64,000 nt of DNA from Methanosphaera sp. BMS (GTDB taxonomy: Archaea; Methanobacteriota; Methanobacteria; Methanobacteriales; Methanobacteriaceae), in contig NZ_CP014213.1 of assembly GCF_003268005.1 (NCBI RefSeq), forward strand, positions 1,488,001 to 1,552,000, read 5' to 3'. Positions 1 to 8,807 of this stretch are shown piece after piece. A model generated the notes under the pieces. That model was given only the letters and a program-made list of their open reading frames with translations, searched no databases and had not been told where the DNA came from. The first letter of the stretch is position 1. Every line of letters begins with the position of its first letter. The position numbers were made by a program, and so were the translations under genes.

Positions 1-4
1 AAGA

Positions 5-882
5 TTAAGAGATTACTAATCGTTCTAGAATATCCTTAAATGATATTACACCTGACATTTTATCATTTTTATCAAGAAGTACCATTAATGGTAAGTTGTT
101 ATGGTACATTATATCCATTGCTCTCATTAATGATATGTCATCTTTTGATGTTACTACATGAGAGTCCATGAAACTTTTTGCACGAATATCAAATACACGC
201 TCTGATATCATTTTAACAATGTCATCAAACATTATTATTCCAAGTATTTCATCACCATCAACTACCGGTGCTCCACGAATATTATTGGAAACCAATAATT
301 CTGCAACGTCAGAAATATTTAATTCAGGATCTATCGTTATAATATCTTTTGTTGCTATATCTTTTACCAGTATGTTGGGTACACTTTGTATATTATCTGT
401 TTTTAACAACAATGCGTTGTCCACATCATCTCTTCCGACGATTGTTCCGTTGACGGTTAGATTATTAACTGGCGTAGGACCGATTTTTATTTCATCATCC
501 AAATCCAATTGCTTAATATCCCCTACAACGAATATGGTGGCTTCACAGTCACCCGGTTTTAATATACTATTAAATTCTATTTTATTTACTGCTATATCTG
601 ATACTGCAAAACCATTAACATAGATTGGTATGTGGATTTCACACGGATCATCCTGTATGTTTAACGTGTGGTATGCCTCCAAGGTAGGTTTATATCCACC
701 TCTTGGCCCAGGAACACCTTTACAAGCCCCAAACTACGTAATGATTGCATTTGGTTTCGTATTGTTCCGGAGTTTCTTCCCATTAATTTTGCTATATTTT
801 CGCATTTAACAGAGGTACACTTGGATTTTCTGTATAGATTTATTAATGTCTGCAATATTTCTTTTTGTACTGATGTTAACAT
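5..882 (-). pseudogene. HTH-CBS transcriptional regulator, split by a 1-base frameshift
   Basis: Two abutting frames together make one protein. The upstream frame, from ATG at 882, encodes a winged-helix N-terminus (MLTSVQKEIL to SLRSLGLVK). The downstream frame begins in the reading GVPGPRGGYKPTLEAY and carries two CBS domains to the stop at 5. The switch occurs at about 717-722, where the minus strand reads GTAAAGG; one extra A would join LVK to GVPGPRGGY in frame. The 882 start is chosen because GGAGGT lies at 891-896 (reverse strand) and a TATA-like box lies near 951-963. CBS pairs usually bind adenine nucleotides, so the intact protein is probably a ligand-sensing DNA-binding regulator. 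It is divergent from atwA. It could be a true pseudogene, a sequencing error in a homopolymer, or programmed frameshifting; the sequence alone cannot decide. Confidence 0.85.
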
Positions 883-1198
883 TGAATAATACCTCCCTGA
901 TTCAAGTAAAATGAATTCAAAGAACATTTTACTCAAAAAATAATTACACTTTTATTTATATCTATTATTTATTATTATCATATAATAAATATTTTATGAT
1001 AAATGATTACAAATTAAAGTATAAAAAATAATCAATAATCTCTATTTGAATATGAGTTAAACATTAGTTGCATCTGGAAAAATACACGAACTACATTTAA
1101 ATATATAATCAAGAAGGGACATATGTATAAATAATAAAAAAGTTTGAATGTAATAAAACTAATTAAATTTATATATAATTAAAAAACTGGTGTAAAAT
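883..1198. promoter_or_regulatory. Divergent promoter region between the HTH-CBS gene and atwA
   Basis: This 316-base AT-rich spacer has no gene. A TATA-like box for atwA (AAATTTATATATAATT) lies at about 1165-1180, followed by GGTG just before the ATG at 1199. A minus-strand TATA-like stretch near 951-963 would place transcription of the HTH-CBS gene at about 925-930. A further TATA-like string is at about 1096-1110. No GC-containing operator palindrome is obvious. Confidence 0.55.
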
Positions 1199-2800
1199 AT
1201 GAGTTTTATAGAAGTAAAAAATGTTACAAAAAAATTCGATAACGAAGCAGTTCTCGATAACATTTCCTTTAATATTGAAGAAGGAGAAGTACTGGGTGTT
1301 CTAGGTAGAAGTGGTTCTGGAAAATCTGTACTATTAAACATGCTTCGTGGAATACCAGAATATGAACCGGATGAAGGCGAAGTATTCTACAATGTATCTG
1401 TATGTCCCCACTGTAAAAGAGTAGATGTTCCATCAAAAGTAGGAGAAACATGTAGCTGTAAAAAAGCAAAACTAGAAGAAAAAAATATAAACCTCTGGAA
1501 AAGTTCAAGAAGAGACTTCTCCGAAGTCAAAAAACGAATATCAATTATGTTACAGCGAACTTTCGCATTATACGAAGAGGATACGGTAATAGAAAACATA
1601 ATGAAATCCTTTGAAAATCAAAGAGATGAAGACAACATAAACAAGGCAATTTCATTATTAAAAATGACCAGAATGGAACATAGAATCACACACATAGCCA
1701 GGGACTTAAGTGGTGGAGAAAAACAGAGAATCGTACTGGCAAGACAACTGGCAAAAAACCCTATGCTATTCCTGGCCGATGAACCAACAGGTACACTTGA
1801 CCCTAAAACAGCAAAACTCCTACACGATGCACTCTTAAGCGGAGTTAAAGATAAAAACATTACAATGATTATAAACTCACACTGGCCAGAAGTAATTGAA
1901 GATCTATCAGACAGAGTTATATGGTTAGAAAATGGACAAATCAAAGAAGAAGGAGACCCTTCAAGCATAGTTACTGAATTCGTAAAAGAAATACCACTTC
2001 CTAAAAAACATGAAGAATTCACAACAGGTGGTCCACTAATTGAAATGAAAGACCTTAAAAAATACTACTTCTCAGTTTCTCGTGGAGTAGTCAAGTCAGT
2101 AGACGGTGTAACCCTAACAATCAATGAAGGAGAAATCGCAAGTATCGTGGGATTAAGTGGTGCGGGAAAAACCACACTATCCAAACTAATCGCAGGTATA
2201 ATCGAGCCAAGTGACGGTGAAATAAAAATTAAACTGGGAGAAGAATGGATAGACATGGGTAAAAAGGGACCACAACATAGAGGTCGTGTAACACCACACA
2301 TTGGATTACTACACCAAGACTTCAGTCTTTACCCATACAAAACAATTCTTGGAAACCTGACTGATGCAATAAGTCTGGACTTACCATCAGAATTTGCAAA
2401 AATGAAATCATTACACGTTTTAACAGCTGTGGGATTTAAAGAAGAAGAAGCATCCAAATTACTGACAAAATATCCTGATCAGATGAGTGGAGGAGAAAGA
2501 CACCGTGTTGCTATAGCACAGGTATTAATCAAAGAACCACGTATTGTCATATTGGATGAACCTACAGGAACAATGGACCCTATCACTAGAAGAAACGTTG
2601 CAGAATCAATACTTAATGCACGTGAAGAATTAGATCAAACATTCGTAATTATTTCACACGACATGGACTTTGTATTGGAATGCTGTGATACAGCTGCATT
2701 GATGCGTGACGGTAAATTGTTAGACAACGGAAAACCAGAAGAGATAGTCAAACAATTAACATCACAAGAACGTACAAAAATGTTAAACAAACAATTATAA
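1199..2800 (+). CDS. atwA: Methyl-coenzyme M reductase system component A2 (ATP-binding)
   Basis: This 533-residue soluble protein has two ABC-type ATPase domains and no membrane segments. The first has Walker A GRSGSGKS (residues 36-43), signature LSGGEKQR (170-177) and Walker B LFLADEP (190-196). The second has Walker A GLSGAGKT near 318-326, signature MSGGERHR and Walker [13 protein letters not shown] Cys-rich insertion in the first domain (C69, C72, C85, C87) looks like a zinc or Fe-S site. This architecture and length match component A2, the ATP carrier of the complex that reductively activates methyl-coenzyme M reductase. It is monocistronic with its own TATA box and a GGTG Shine-Dalgarno sequence. 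Confidence 0.93.
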   Translation: MSFIEVKNVTKKFDNEAVLDNISFNIEEGEVLGVLGRSGSGKSVLLNMLRGIPEYEPDEGEVFYNVSVCPHCKRVDVPSKVGETCSCKKAKLEEKNINLWKSSRRDFSEVKKRISIMLQRTFALYEEDTVIENIMKSFENQRDEDNINKAISLLKMTRMEHRITHIARDLSGGEKQRIVLARQLAKNPMLFLADEPTGTLDPKTAKLLHDALLSGVKDKNITMIINSHWPEVIEDLSDRVIWLENGQIKEEGDPSSIVTEFVKEIPLPKKHEEFTTGGPLIEMKDLKKYYFSVSRGVVKSVDGVTLTINEGEIASIVGLSGAGKTTLSKLIAGIIEPSDGEIKIKLGEEWIDMGKKGPQHRGRVTPHIGLLHQDFSLYPYKTILGNLTDAISLDLPSEFAKMKSLHVLTAVGFKEEEASKLLTKYPDQMSGGERHRVAIAQVLIKEPRIVILDEPTGTMDPITRRNVAESILNAREELDQTFVIISHDMDFVLECCDTAALMRDGKLLDNGKPEEIVKQLTSQERTKMLNKQL

Positions 2801-3051
2801 CCCCCTTCTATTTATTTTATATTATTATATAACTCAATAATCAAAAAATCAGAAAAGATAGGAAGTTAATTAATTATCAAAAACACAAAATTAACTATTT
2901 TTAAAACAAATATGTTTCTACCAATACTTGAATAAATAATATTATTATAAAATCGTATTCCTTTTATAAAAAATGAAATCAAATAATTTAAAAAAAACAG
3001 TGCAAATAGAAGGAAACTTTGTATAAAAAATTAATAAAATGAAAAAAAAGG

Positions 3052-3300
3052 TTATATAGGTTTGTTGTTTATTCTCATTTGCATTCGAGCCTTTCTTCGA
3101 CGACAACATCCGCCTCTTTGATGTCCTTGTCCATGTCCTTCATTTTTATTGCAGTTTCCCTGGCCGTGACCTTCCTTATTCTTACAGCACTCCTTGTCCT
3201 CATGCCCTGCTTTATCTTTACAGCATTCCCCTTTTTCATGTTTTTCATCACAGTCATGATTTTCTTTATTTTTACAACATTTTTCTTCTTCTGAATTCAT
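3052..3300 (-). CDS. Small Cys/His-rich, probably metal-binding protein
   Basis: This 82-residue protein is almost entirely charged residues plus metal ligands: 10 cysteines (four CC pairs) and 6 histidines. The spacing is repetitive, with units like ECCKDKAGHEDK, ECCKNKEGHGQG and NCNKNEGHGQG. It ends in a basic tail (CCRRRKARMQMR). The ATG at 3300 is preferred over one four codons earlier because GGTGAAG precedes it at good spacing. There is no signal peptide, so it is presumably cytoplasmic. A metal store or chaperone role is inference from composition. No family is recognised. Confidence 0.65.
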   Translation of the reverse strand: MNSEEEKCCKNKENHDCDEKHEKGECCKDKAGHEDKECCKNKEGHGQGNCNKNEGHGQGHQRGGCCRRRKARMQMRINNKPI

Positions 3301-3435
3301 ATTCTTCACCATTTAGTATAGATTTAAGTAATTAAATAATAGTTACTTTCATAATTTTCTTTCTTTTTGTTATTTTATTATTTTCTATTTAATAACATGA
3401 ATATTTAAAGATAGTCCAAACGGTAAAAAAAATAA

Positions 3436-3454
3436 TTTTCAAAAATTTTGAAAA
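3436..3454 (-). terminator. Hairpin with U-tract downstream of cofH
   Basis: Perfect 9-base arms TTTTCAAAA and TTTTGAAAA flank a single base. A-runs on the plus strand either side give U-tracts in the minus-strand transcript. It lies about 105 bases past the cofH stop codon. AT-rich palindromes are common here, so confidence is limited. Confidence 0.35.
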
Positions 3455-3558
3455 AAAAGTACAGAATAAACCCCACAGATAAACTAAAAAAAAAAACAGA
3501 TTCATAAAAATTAACATCAACTAAAAAAAATAGGAATAAAAAGAAAATCACGGGAAAA

Positions 3559-4608
3559 CTACAAATACTCATAAGTAGTGGTTCTTTCCTGTGGTATTCT
3601 TCCGATATCTGTTATTAATTCCTTCATCTTTTCAACGGACAGATATCCACCAAAACCACCGCCGGCAGCAGTGGATATCTTGTCTTCAATCATTGTACCG
3701 CCTATATCATTTGCTCCACAGTCAAGTGCCACCTGAGTCATTCTAAGACCTAACTTTACCCAGGATACCTGAATATTAGGCAGTGTCCGACCAAATATTA
3801 TACGTGATATTGCATGCATCTTCAAATCTTCTATTCCGGTAGCCCCATGACAAGTTTTTCCCAACTCATTATTTTCACCAAGAAATGTCATCGGGACAAA
3901 CTCTGTGAATCCACCGGTATCCTCTTGTATCTGTTTTATTAAAAATAGATGTTCGATTCTATCGGCCCAACTTTCAATACTTCCATACATAATCGTTGAG
4001 GTTGTTGGAATATCCAAATTATGGGCCTCCTTAACTATTCTTACCCACTCATCTGTTGAGAGTTTTCTTGGACAGATTTCAGATCGGACGGAATCAACAA
4101 GTATCTCCGCAGATGCACCCGTCATTGTATCCATACCAGCTTCCTTCAGTCTTTTCAATACATCAACCGTTTCCATATTAGAGTTTAATGCTGTTTGATA
4201 TATTTCTGCTGGTGACAATGCATGTAAACAGATATCATGATTATCCTTTATTGTTTTAATAAGATTGACGTAATATTCAACATCCATCTTCTCATTTATT
4301 CCACCAAACAAACATATTTCAGTAGCACCAACTGATTTTGCCTGTGAAATACTATCGACTATCTCATCAACAGTCATGAAATAATTTTCATGATTTCTGA
4401 ATGAACAGAACTTACATCCAATGATACATTCATCCGTAATATCTATGGCCTTATTTACCACGTAAGTTACTGTATCTCCAATTATATCCTGACGTAACTT
4501 ATCTGCTGTGTCAAATAATTCGAACTGATTGGTATTGGATACCAAGTCCAATGCATCACTTGGCGTTAATTCATCATTCAATGACTTTTCATATATTTTA
4601 TCTATCAT
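3559..4608 (-). CDS. cofH: FO synthase subunit 2 (radical SAM; coenzyme F420 biosynthesis)
   Basis: CofH joins the 4-hydroxybenzyl group of tyrosine to 5-amino-6-ribitylaminouracil on the way to FO, the F420 chromophore. The radical SAM triad is visible as CIIGCKFC near the N-terminus. CofH-typical strings follow: LHALSPAEIYQTA, TMTGASAEILVDSVRSEICP, and TAAGGGFGGY near the C-terminus. The length of 349 residues is normal. ATG at 4608 is preferred over an in-frame GTG at 4617, because that GTGA itself serves as a Shine-Dalgarno core at good spacing. The partner cofG is not in this window. It lies in a loose same-strand group with ribL, another flavin-type gene. Confidence 0.92.
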   Translation of the reverse strand: MIDKIYEKSLNDELTPSDALDLVSNTNQFELFDTADKLRQDIIGDTVTYVVNKAIDITDECIIGCKFCSFRNHENYFMTVDEIVDSISQAKSVGATEICLFGGINEKMDVEYYVNLIKTIKDNHDICLHALSPAEIYQTALNSNMETVDVLKRLKEAGMDTMTGASAEILVDSVRSEICPRKLSTDEWVRIVKEAHNLDIPTTSTIMYGSIESWADRIEHLFLIKQIQEDTGGFTEFVPMTFLGENNELGKTCHGATGIEDLKMHAISRIIFGRTLPNIQVSWVKLGLRMTQVALDCGANDIGGTMIEDKISTAAGGGFGGYLSVEKMKELITDIGRIPQERTTTYEYL

Positions 4609-4771
4609 AGAATTCACATTAAACTGTATAATTATCTATTTGGATAAAGAAATATTTAATAATTTAGAAATTAGAAATAGTCAACCAATTAATCAATGTT
4701 TAATAGGCATTTATAAAAAAGGAGTTTCAAAAAAATATTAAAATAATTTTTATAAAAAAAGTGAAGAATGA

Positions 4772-5044
4772 TTATTCATCAAAGGTTAATTTCCATAAAT
4801 AATATAGTTCTTCTATTTTATCTTGTTTTTTAGATCGTTTTTTAGATTTCTTTTTGAGAGTGGATTCTTCTCCGGACCAATTACCTACATTATCATCCAA
4901 ATATTTAGCAATTTCTTCATCATAGTAACGGGTACCTATTGTATAACAATCAGGTTCATTACGTATATAGATAATTCCTCCACCTTTTTCTTCCATTACA
5001 TCAGTGATTTTTAATAATATATCATAGTATTGTTTTGCCACCAT
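4772..5044 (-). CDS. Conserved-looking small hypothetical protein
   Basis: This 90-residue soluble protein has a mixed alpha/beta N-terminal half, then a lysine-rich linker (KKKSKKRSKK) and a short aromatic/acidic tail (ELYYLWKLTFDE). A strong GGAGGT Shine-Dalgarno sequence precedes the ATG at 5044, which supports it as a real gene. It lies between cofH and ribL on the same strand, with gaps of over 100 bases, so co-transcription is possible but not shown. No family recognised. Confidence 0.6.
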   Translation of the reverse strand: MVAKQYYDILLKITDVMEEKGGGIIYIRNEPDCYTIGTRYYDEEIAKYLDDNVGNWSGEESTLKKKSKKRSKKQDKIEELYYLWKLTFDE

Positions 5045-5165
5045 AATTTTATACCTCCTCTGATTTATCTAAAAAAATTATACTATTATTAATTATATTC
5101 AAAATAGTATATTAATTTTGTCAATGGATGAGATATTGTAAAAAGTCATAACTTGCAGATTATTC

Positions 5166-5636
5166 TCACTCACATTCATCAAATACTTTTTTTGAAAAAT
5201 GAGTATTCTTGATTTTTTTTATAATCTTACAACTGCTGTCCAATTCAAATTTTTTATAATCAGTTATCTTAACAACCTTGCTGTTTAAGCCCATGCCATT
5301 TAACTTTTTCTGTAAACTGTCTATGTTAAAGTCCTGATCAGGTCCTATTGCTATTATATCAGGGGATTTTTCTCGGACAATCTTAAATGGATCATCTTCA
5401 GAGCCAATATATGCCTCATCCACGGGTTTTAATAGTTGAATCATTTCTAATCTCTGTTCTTGACACATTATAGGTACTCGTTTATGTTGTTCTACCGTTT
5501 TATCTGTTGCAATAACCACCATCAGAACTGCATCATCGCCGCCTAGCTTTTTTGCCTTTTCCAGGTAAAATCCATGACCCGGATGTATTATGTCAAATGT
5601 ACCTGTTGCCATTACTTTAATACTTATTCCCCCCAA
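5166..5636 (-). CDS. ribL: Archaeal FAD synthetase (FMN adenylyltransferase)
   Basis: RibL transfers AMP from ATP to FMN to make FAD. The nucleotidyltransferase signature appears as GTFDIIHPGH (HxGH at residues 18-21), with IAIGPDQDFN later and a cysteine near the C-terminus, as in RibL. The length of about 150 residues is typical. The start is uncertain: TTG at 5636 is the longest frame, while ATG at 5612 would start directly at MATGTFD. A GGGGGA stretch lies between them, which would suit an initiation site close to 5620. It follows hisA by 44 bases on the same strand, probably in one transcript. Confidence 0.88.
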   Translation of the reverse strand: MGGISIKVMATGTFDIIHPGHGFYLEKAKKLGGDDAVLMVVIATDKTVEQHKRVPIMCQEQRLEMIQLLKPVDEAYIGSEDDPFKIVREKSPDIIAIGPDQDFNIDSLQKKLNGMGLNSKVVKITDYKKFELDSSCKIIKKIKNTHFSKKVFDECE

Positions 5637-5680
5637 TATTTTAATCTAAATGCAAATTTTTTCATAGCTGTTATCTATAG

Positions 5681-6394
5681 CTAATCCTGGTATTCCAACA
5701 AATCTTCAAATTCAATTAATCCCTTGTATAATGCGGATCCTATTACGACATATTCGGTATTTATCTGTTTGAGACTTTTAATATCATCAATGGACGTTAT
5801 TCCACCAGAATATATTACAGGTATGTCTATATTTGATATTAAGTTTTCTGCTATATCCAAGTTAATACCATTAAGCAATCCTTCAACGTCAACATTCGTA
5901 AATAGGATGGATCCTGCACCTTTATCCTGGAATATTCTGGCATACTCCAATGGCGTTTTGTCCGTGAATTTTGTCCATCCGTGCGTGACTACCCTGTTAT
6001 CCTTACTGTCCAATGATACGCAGATTCTATCCTTACCGTACTCATTGGATAACTCTTCTATGATATCTGGATTTTCTATTGCCATAGTGCCTATGATAAC
6101 AGTATCTATGCCTACATCCAGCAATTTACGGGCATCATCCATAGTACGTATTCCACCACCCATCTGTGTTGGAACTGTTGATTTTTCAACTATTTCCTTT
6201 ACTATGTTGATGTTTTGACCGCTTCCCAATGCACCATCCAAGTCTACAATATGTAGTCTTTTTGCTCCCTTGTTAATCCATTTTACAGCTACATCAGCAG
6301 GATTATCTATTATAACCTGTTCAGTTCCCGGTTCTCCTTGAACTAACTGTACACATTTGGAATTTTTAATATCAACAGCCGGTATTATTATCAT
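5681..6394 (-). CDS. hisA: ProFAR isomerase, histidine biosynthesis
   Basis: HisA catalyses the Amadori rearrangement of ProFAR to PRFAR, the fourth step of histidine synthesis. It is a 237-residue (beta-alpha)8 barrel. Both expected catalytic aspartates are present: D8 in IIPAVDI and D129 in VSLDSKDN. Phosphate-binding glycines are seen in QMGGGIRT and VIYSGGITS. The ATG at 6394 follows AGGTTTGAT. It is the first gene of a probable hisA-ribL transcript and diverges from truA. Confidence 0.94.
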   Translation of the reverse strand: MIIIPAVDIKNSKCVQLVQGEPGTEQVIIDNPADVAVKWINKGAKRLHIVDLDGALGSGQNINIVKEIVEKSTVPTQMGGGIRTMDDARKLLDVGIDTVIIGTMAIENPDIIEELSNEYGKDRICVSLDSKDNRVVTHGWTKFTDKTPLEYARIFQDKGAGSILFTNVDVEGLLNGINLDIAENLISNIDIPVIYSGGITSIDDIKSLKQINTEYVVIGSALYKGLIEFEDLLEYQD

Positions 6395-6543
6395 ATTATC
6401 AAACCTTTTTTTAGTAAATATAACATACTATTAGTTATTACGGTTATCTTTTAAGTTTTTAACTATATCACTTAGGATAATCTTAAAAATAATATCTACC
6501 TAAAAACATATATAAATGTAAATAATGAAAGGTTTGTATTAAA

Positions 6544-7365
6544 TTGAGAAGAGTAGCATTAAAAATTGCATACATCGGTACTGATTTTCATGGATACCAG
6601 AGACAACCAAACTATAGGACTGTCGAGGGAGAAATCATCAAAGCCCTTAAGGAGTGTGAACTGATAGAAGACACCTGGACGGCACATTATTCTGTAGCCG
6701 GAAGAACTGATAAGGGTGTTCACTCTACGGGAAATGTAATTTCATTCATAACAGACGGTGACATCTACATAAATAAGATTAACGGACTGTTGCCCGATGA
6801 CATAAAGATTATTGGTGAAGCTCGTGTTCCCTATGGATTCAAGGTACGTTTTCCGGAATACAGGACATACACCTATGTTCAGCCAATAGATTCATTTGAT
6901 AATATTGACCTTGAACGGATAGAAAAGACAATTCCATTGTTTATCGGAGAACATAACTTCAGAAACTTCTCCAAAAAGAATGAAAAAAATCCAAACCGTG
7001 AAATATATGACATGTCCTTTAAAAAGGAGGGAAATGTCCTGATTTTTACCGTTGTCGGTAAGAGTTTCCTATGGAATATGGTACGTAAGATGATTACTGC
7101 AATTCTTAAGATTGCCCGCAGGGAATTTGAGATAAGCGTCATTGACGAGTTGTTCAAACCGGTAGAGCAAAGACAATACATCCGTCTGACACCGGCTCCT
7201 GCCAAGGGATTAATCTTAAGCGATATGCAATATAGGAACATAAAGTTTAAGGAATATGATTATGCCAAAGAGAAGCTAGTTAAAGTATTATACAAACAAT
7301 GCCTTTCATATGAACATTATATACAAGCGGATAATGTTCTTATCAAATTATTGGATGGGAATTAA
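6544..7365 (+). CDS. truA: tRNA pseudouridine(38-40) synthase
   Basis: TruA isomerises uridines in the anticodon arm of tRNA. The catalytic aspartate lies in AGRTDKGVHS (D56), and FHGYQRQPNYRTVEGE and SFLWNMVRKM are further family motifs. The length of 273 residues is normal. The start is TTG, continuing RRVALKIAYIG, with an AAAGGTTTG element upstream. The stop codon sits one base before the wecB ATG, so the two genes are tightly coupled. Confidence 0.93.
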   Translation: MRRVALKIAYIGTDFHGYQRQPNYRTVEGEIIKALKECELIEDTWTAHYSVAGRTDKGVHSTGNVISFITDGDIYINKINGLLPDDIKIIGEARVPYGFKVRFPEYRTYTYVQPIDSFDNIDLERIEKTIPLFIGEHNFRNFSKKNEKNPNREIYDMSFKKEGNVLIFTVVGKSFLWNMVRKMITAILKIARREFEISVIDELFKPVEQRQYIRLTPAPAKGLILSDMQYRNIKFKEYDYAKEKLVKVLYKQCLSYEHYIQADNVLIKLLDGN

Positions 7366-7366
7366 G

Positions 7367-8680
7367 ATGAAGATAGCAGTAATTCTTGGAACCAGGCCAG
7401 AGATTATTAAGATGGCACCGGTTATTGATGAGATTGAAAAGAATGATTCAGAGTGTGTATTGATACATACCGGTCAACATTATGACATTGAAATGTCAAA
7501 GCAATTCTTTATAGATTTAAAGCTCAAATTGCCCGACTACAATATTGGAATAGGATCAAATACTGCATTAAAGCAAATCAGCATCATAATATCCGAACTT
7601 GAAGAGATTTTGACTAAGGAAAAAGTTGATGTGGTACTGGTTCAAGGAGATACAAATGCTGCGCTTGCAGGTAGTTTAGCCGCCAATAAATTAAAAATAC
7701 CAGTAGGACATGTGGAAGCCGGGCTTAGGTCATTTGATAAGAATATGCCTGAAGAAACAAATAGGATTCTTGCAGACAATTGTACCAAGTTGTTCTTTGT
7801 ACCGACAGAAACAACGGCATTGAACCTTCAAAATGAGGGGTTCAACCATAACGATATCCACATAACGGGCAATACCATTGTAGATGCATGTTTTAGACAT
7901 AAGGATATTGCCGAGGAGAAGTCAAAAATCAAGGACAAAATCATATTTGATGAATACATAGCCTTAACCATGCATAGAGCTGAAAATGTGGATAATCCAG
8001 ATAGACTAAGAAGTATTGTCGATGCTTTGATAAACATTGATGAAAACATTGTATTTCCGGTACATCCCCATACCAAAAAATCTTTGAGGGACCTTGACTT
8101 ATATGATAAGCTGGCAAATTGTGAGAATATTCAGATTACAAAACCTTTGGGTTATCTTGACTTCCTGTACATGATATCCCACAGCAAACTGATATTGACT
8201 GATTCTGGAGGATTGCAGGAGGAGGCAATAACCTTAAGCATTCCTTGTATAACATTACGATACAACACGGAAAGACCCGAAACGATTAGTGCCGGAGGCA
8301 ATATATTGGCCGGGACTACAAGCAATCAGATTAGCAAAAACATCAACATGATTTTAGAGGACAGGGAAGTCTATGAGAGGATGAGCAATGCCGTTAACCC
8401 CTATGGTGATGGAACTTCCTCGAAAAGAATATATGACATTATCAGGAGCTATTACGATAAAAATTCATTAGACGTCACGTCTTTTGATGAGATAACCGAC
8501 TTCAAGGGTTATTATATGAGGCATGTGACTGAGGAGGTGACTGTTGAATCTTATGAATCGTTACATGAGGGACATATTATTGAAGAGATATTCGAGGATG
8601 GCACTCCAGTTTATATCGACAATAATCTGAACTTGAAAAACAAGGATATAGTAGTCAAAGAATTTTCCAAAGTTGAGTAA
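7367..8680 (+). CDS. wecB: UDP-N-acetylglucosamine 2-epimerase with C-terminal extension
   Basis: WecB converts UDP-GlcNAc to UDP-ManNAc. The N-terminus VILGTRPEIIKMAPVI, the segment GHVEAGLRSFDKNMPEE, and LTDSGGLQEEAITLSIPCITLR with TERPET are family hallmarks. The ATG at 7367 begins one base after the truA stop; the open frame extends upstream but overlaps truA. The protein is 437 residues, about 70 longer than the usual epimerase. The extra acidic tail (about residue 369 onward) has no motif I recognise. wecC follows, so the pair would make UDP-ManNAcA for surface glycans or protein glycosylation. Confidence 0.92.
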   Translation: MKIAVILGTRPEIIKMAPVIDEIEKNDSECVLIHTGQHYDIEMSKQFFIDLKLKLPDYNIGIGSNTALKQISIIISELEEILTKEKVDVVLVQGDTNAALAGSLAANKLKIPVGHVEAGLRSFDKNMPEETNRILADNCTKLFFVPTETTALNLQNEGFNHNDIHITGNTIVDACFRHKDIAEEKSKIKDKIIFDEYIALTMHRAENVDNPDRLRSIVDALINIDENIVFPVHPHTKKSLRDLDLYDKLANCENIQITKPLGYLDFLYMISHSKLILTDSGGLQEEAITLSIPCITLRYNTERPETISAGGNILAGTTSNQISKNINMILEDREVYERMSNAVNPYGDGTSSKRIYDIIRSYYDKNSLDVTSFDEITDFKGYYMRHVTEEVTVESYESLHEGHIIEEIFEDGTPVYIDNNLNLKNKDIVVKEFSKVE

Positions 8681-8807
8681 ATCTCGGCAATAAGAACTAT
8701 CGGTTAATCAAAAAATAAATAATAGTTACAACCAAACTGTTATATAGATAAATGTTACTCTTGATTGAAAAGAAATGATATCTTCTACATAAAAGGAGCA
8801 AATTACA

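Noticed and set aside
3075-3257. Alternative minus-strand frame over the Cys-rich gene, ending ADVVVEERLECK.
   Set aside because: The other frame has the better Shine-Dalgarno-linked start and a strongly non-random CC/GH pattern; this one lacks an upstream start signal.
5087-5120. Inverted repeat ATACTATT/AATAGTAT upstream of the small hypothetical gene at 4772-5044.
   Set aside because: AT-only arms with a long spacer; not distinguishable from background.
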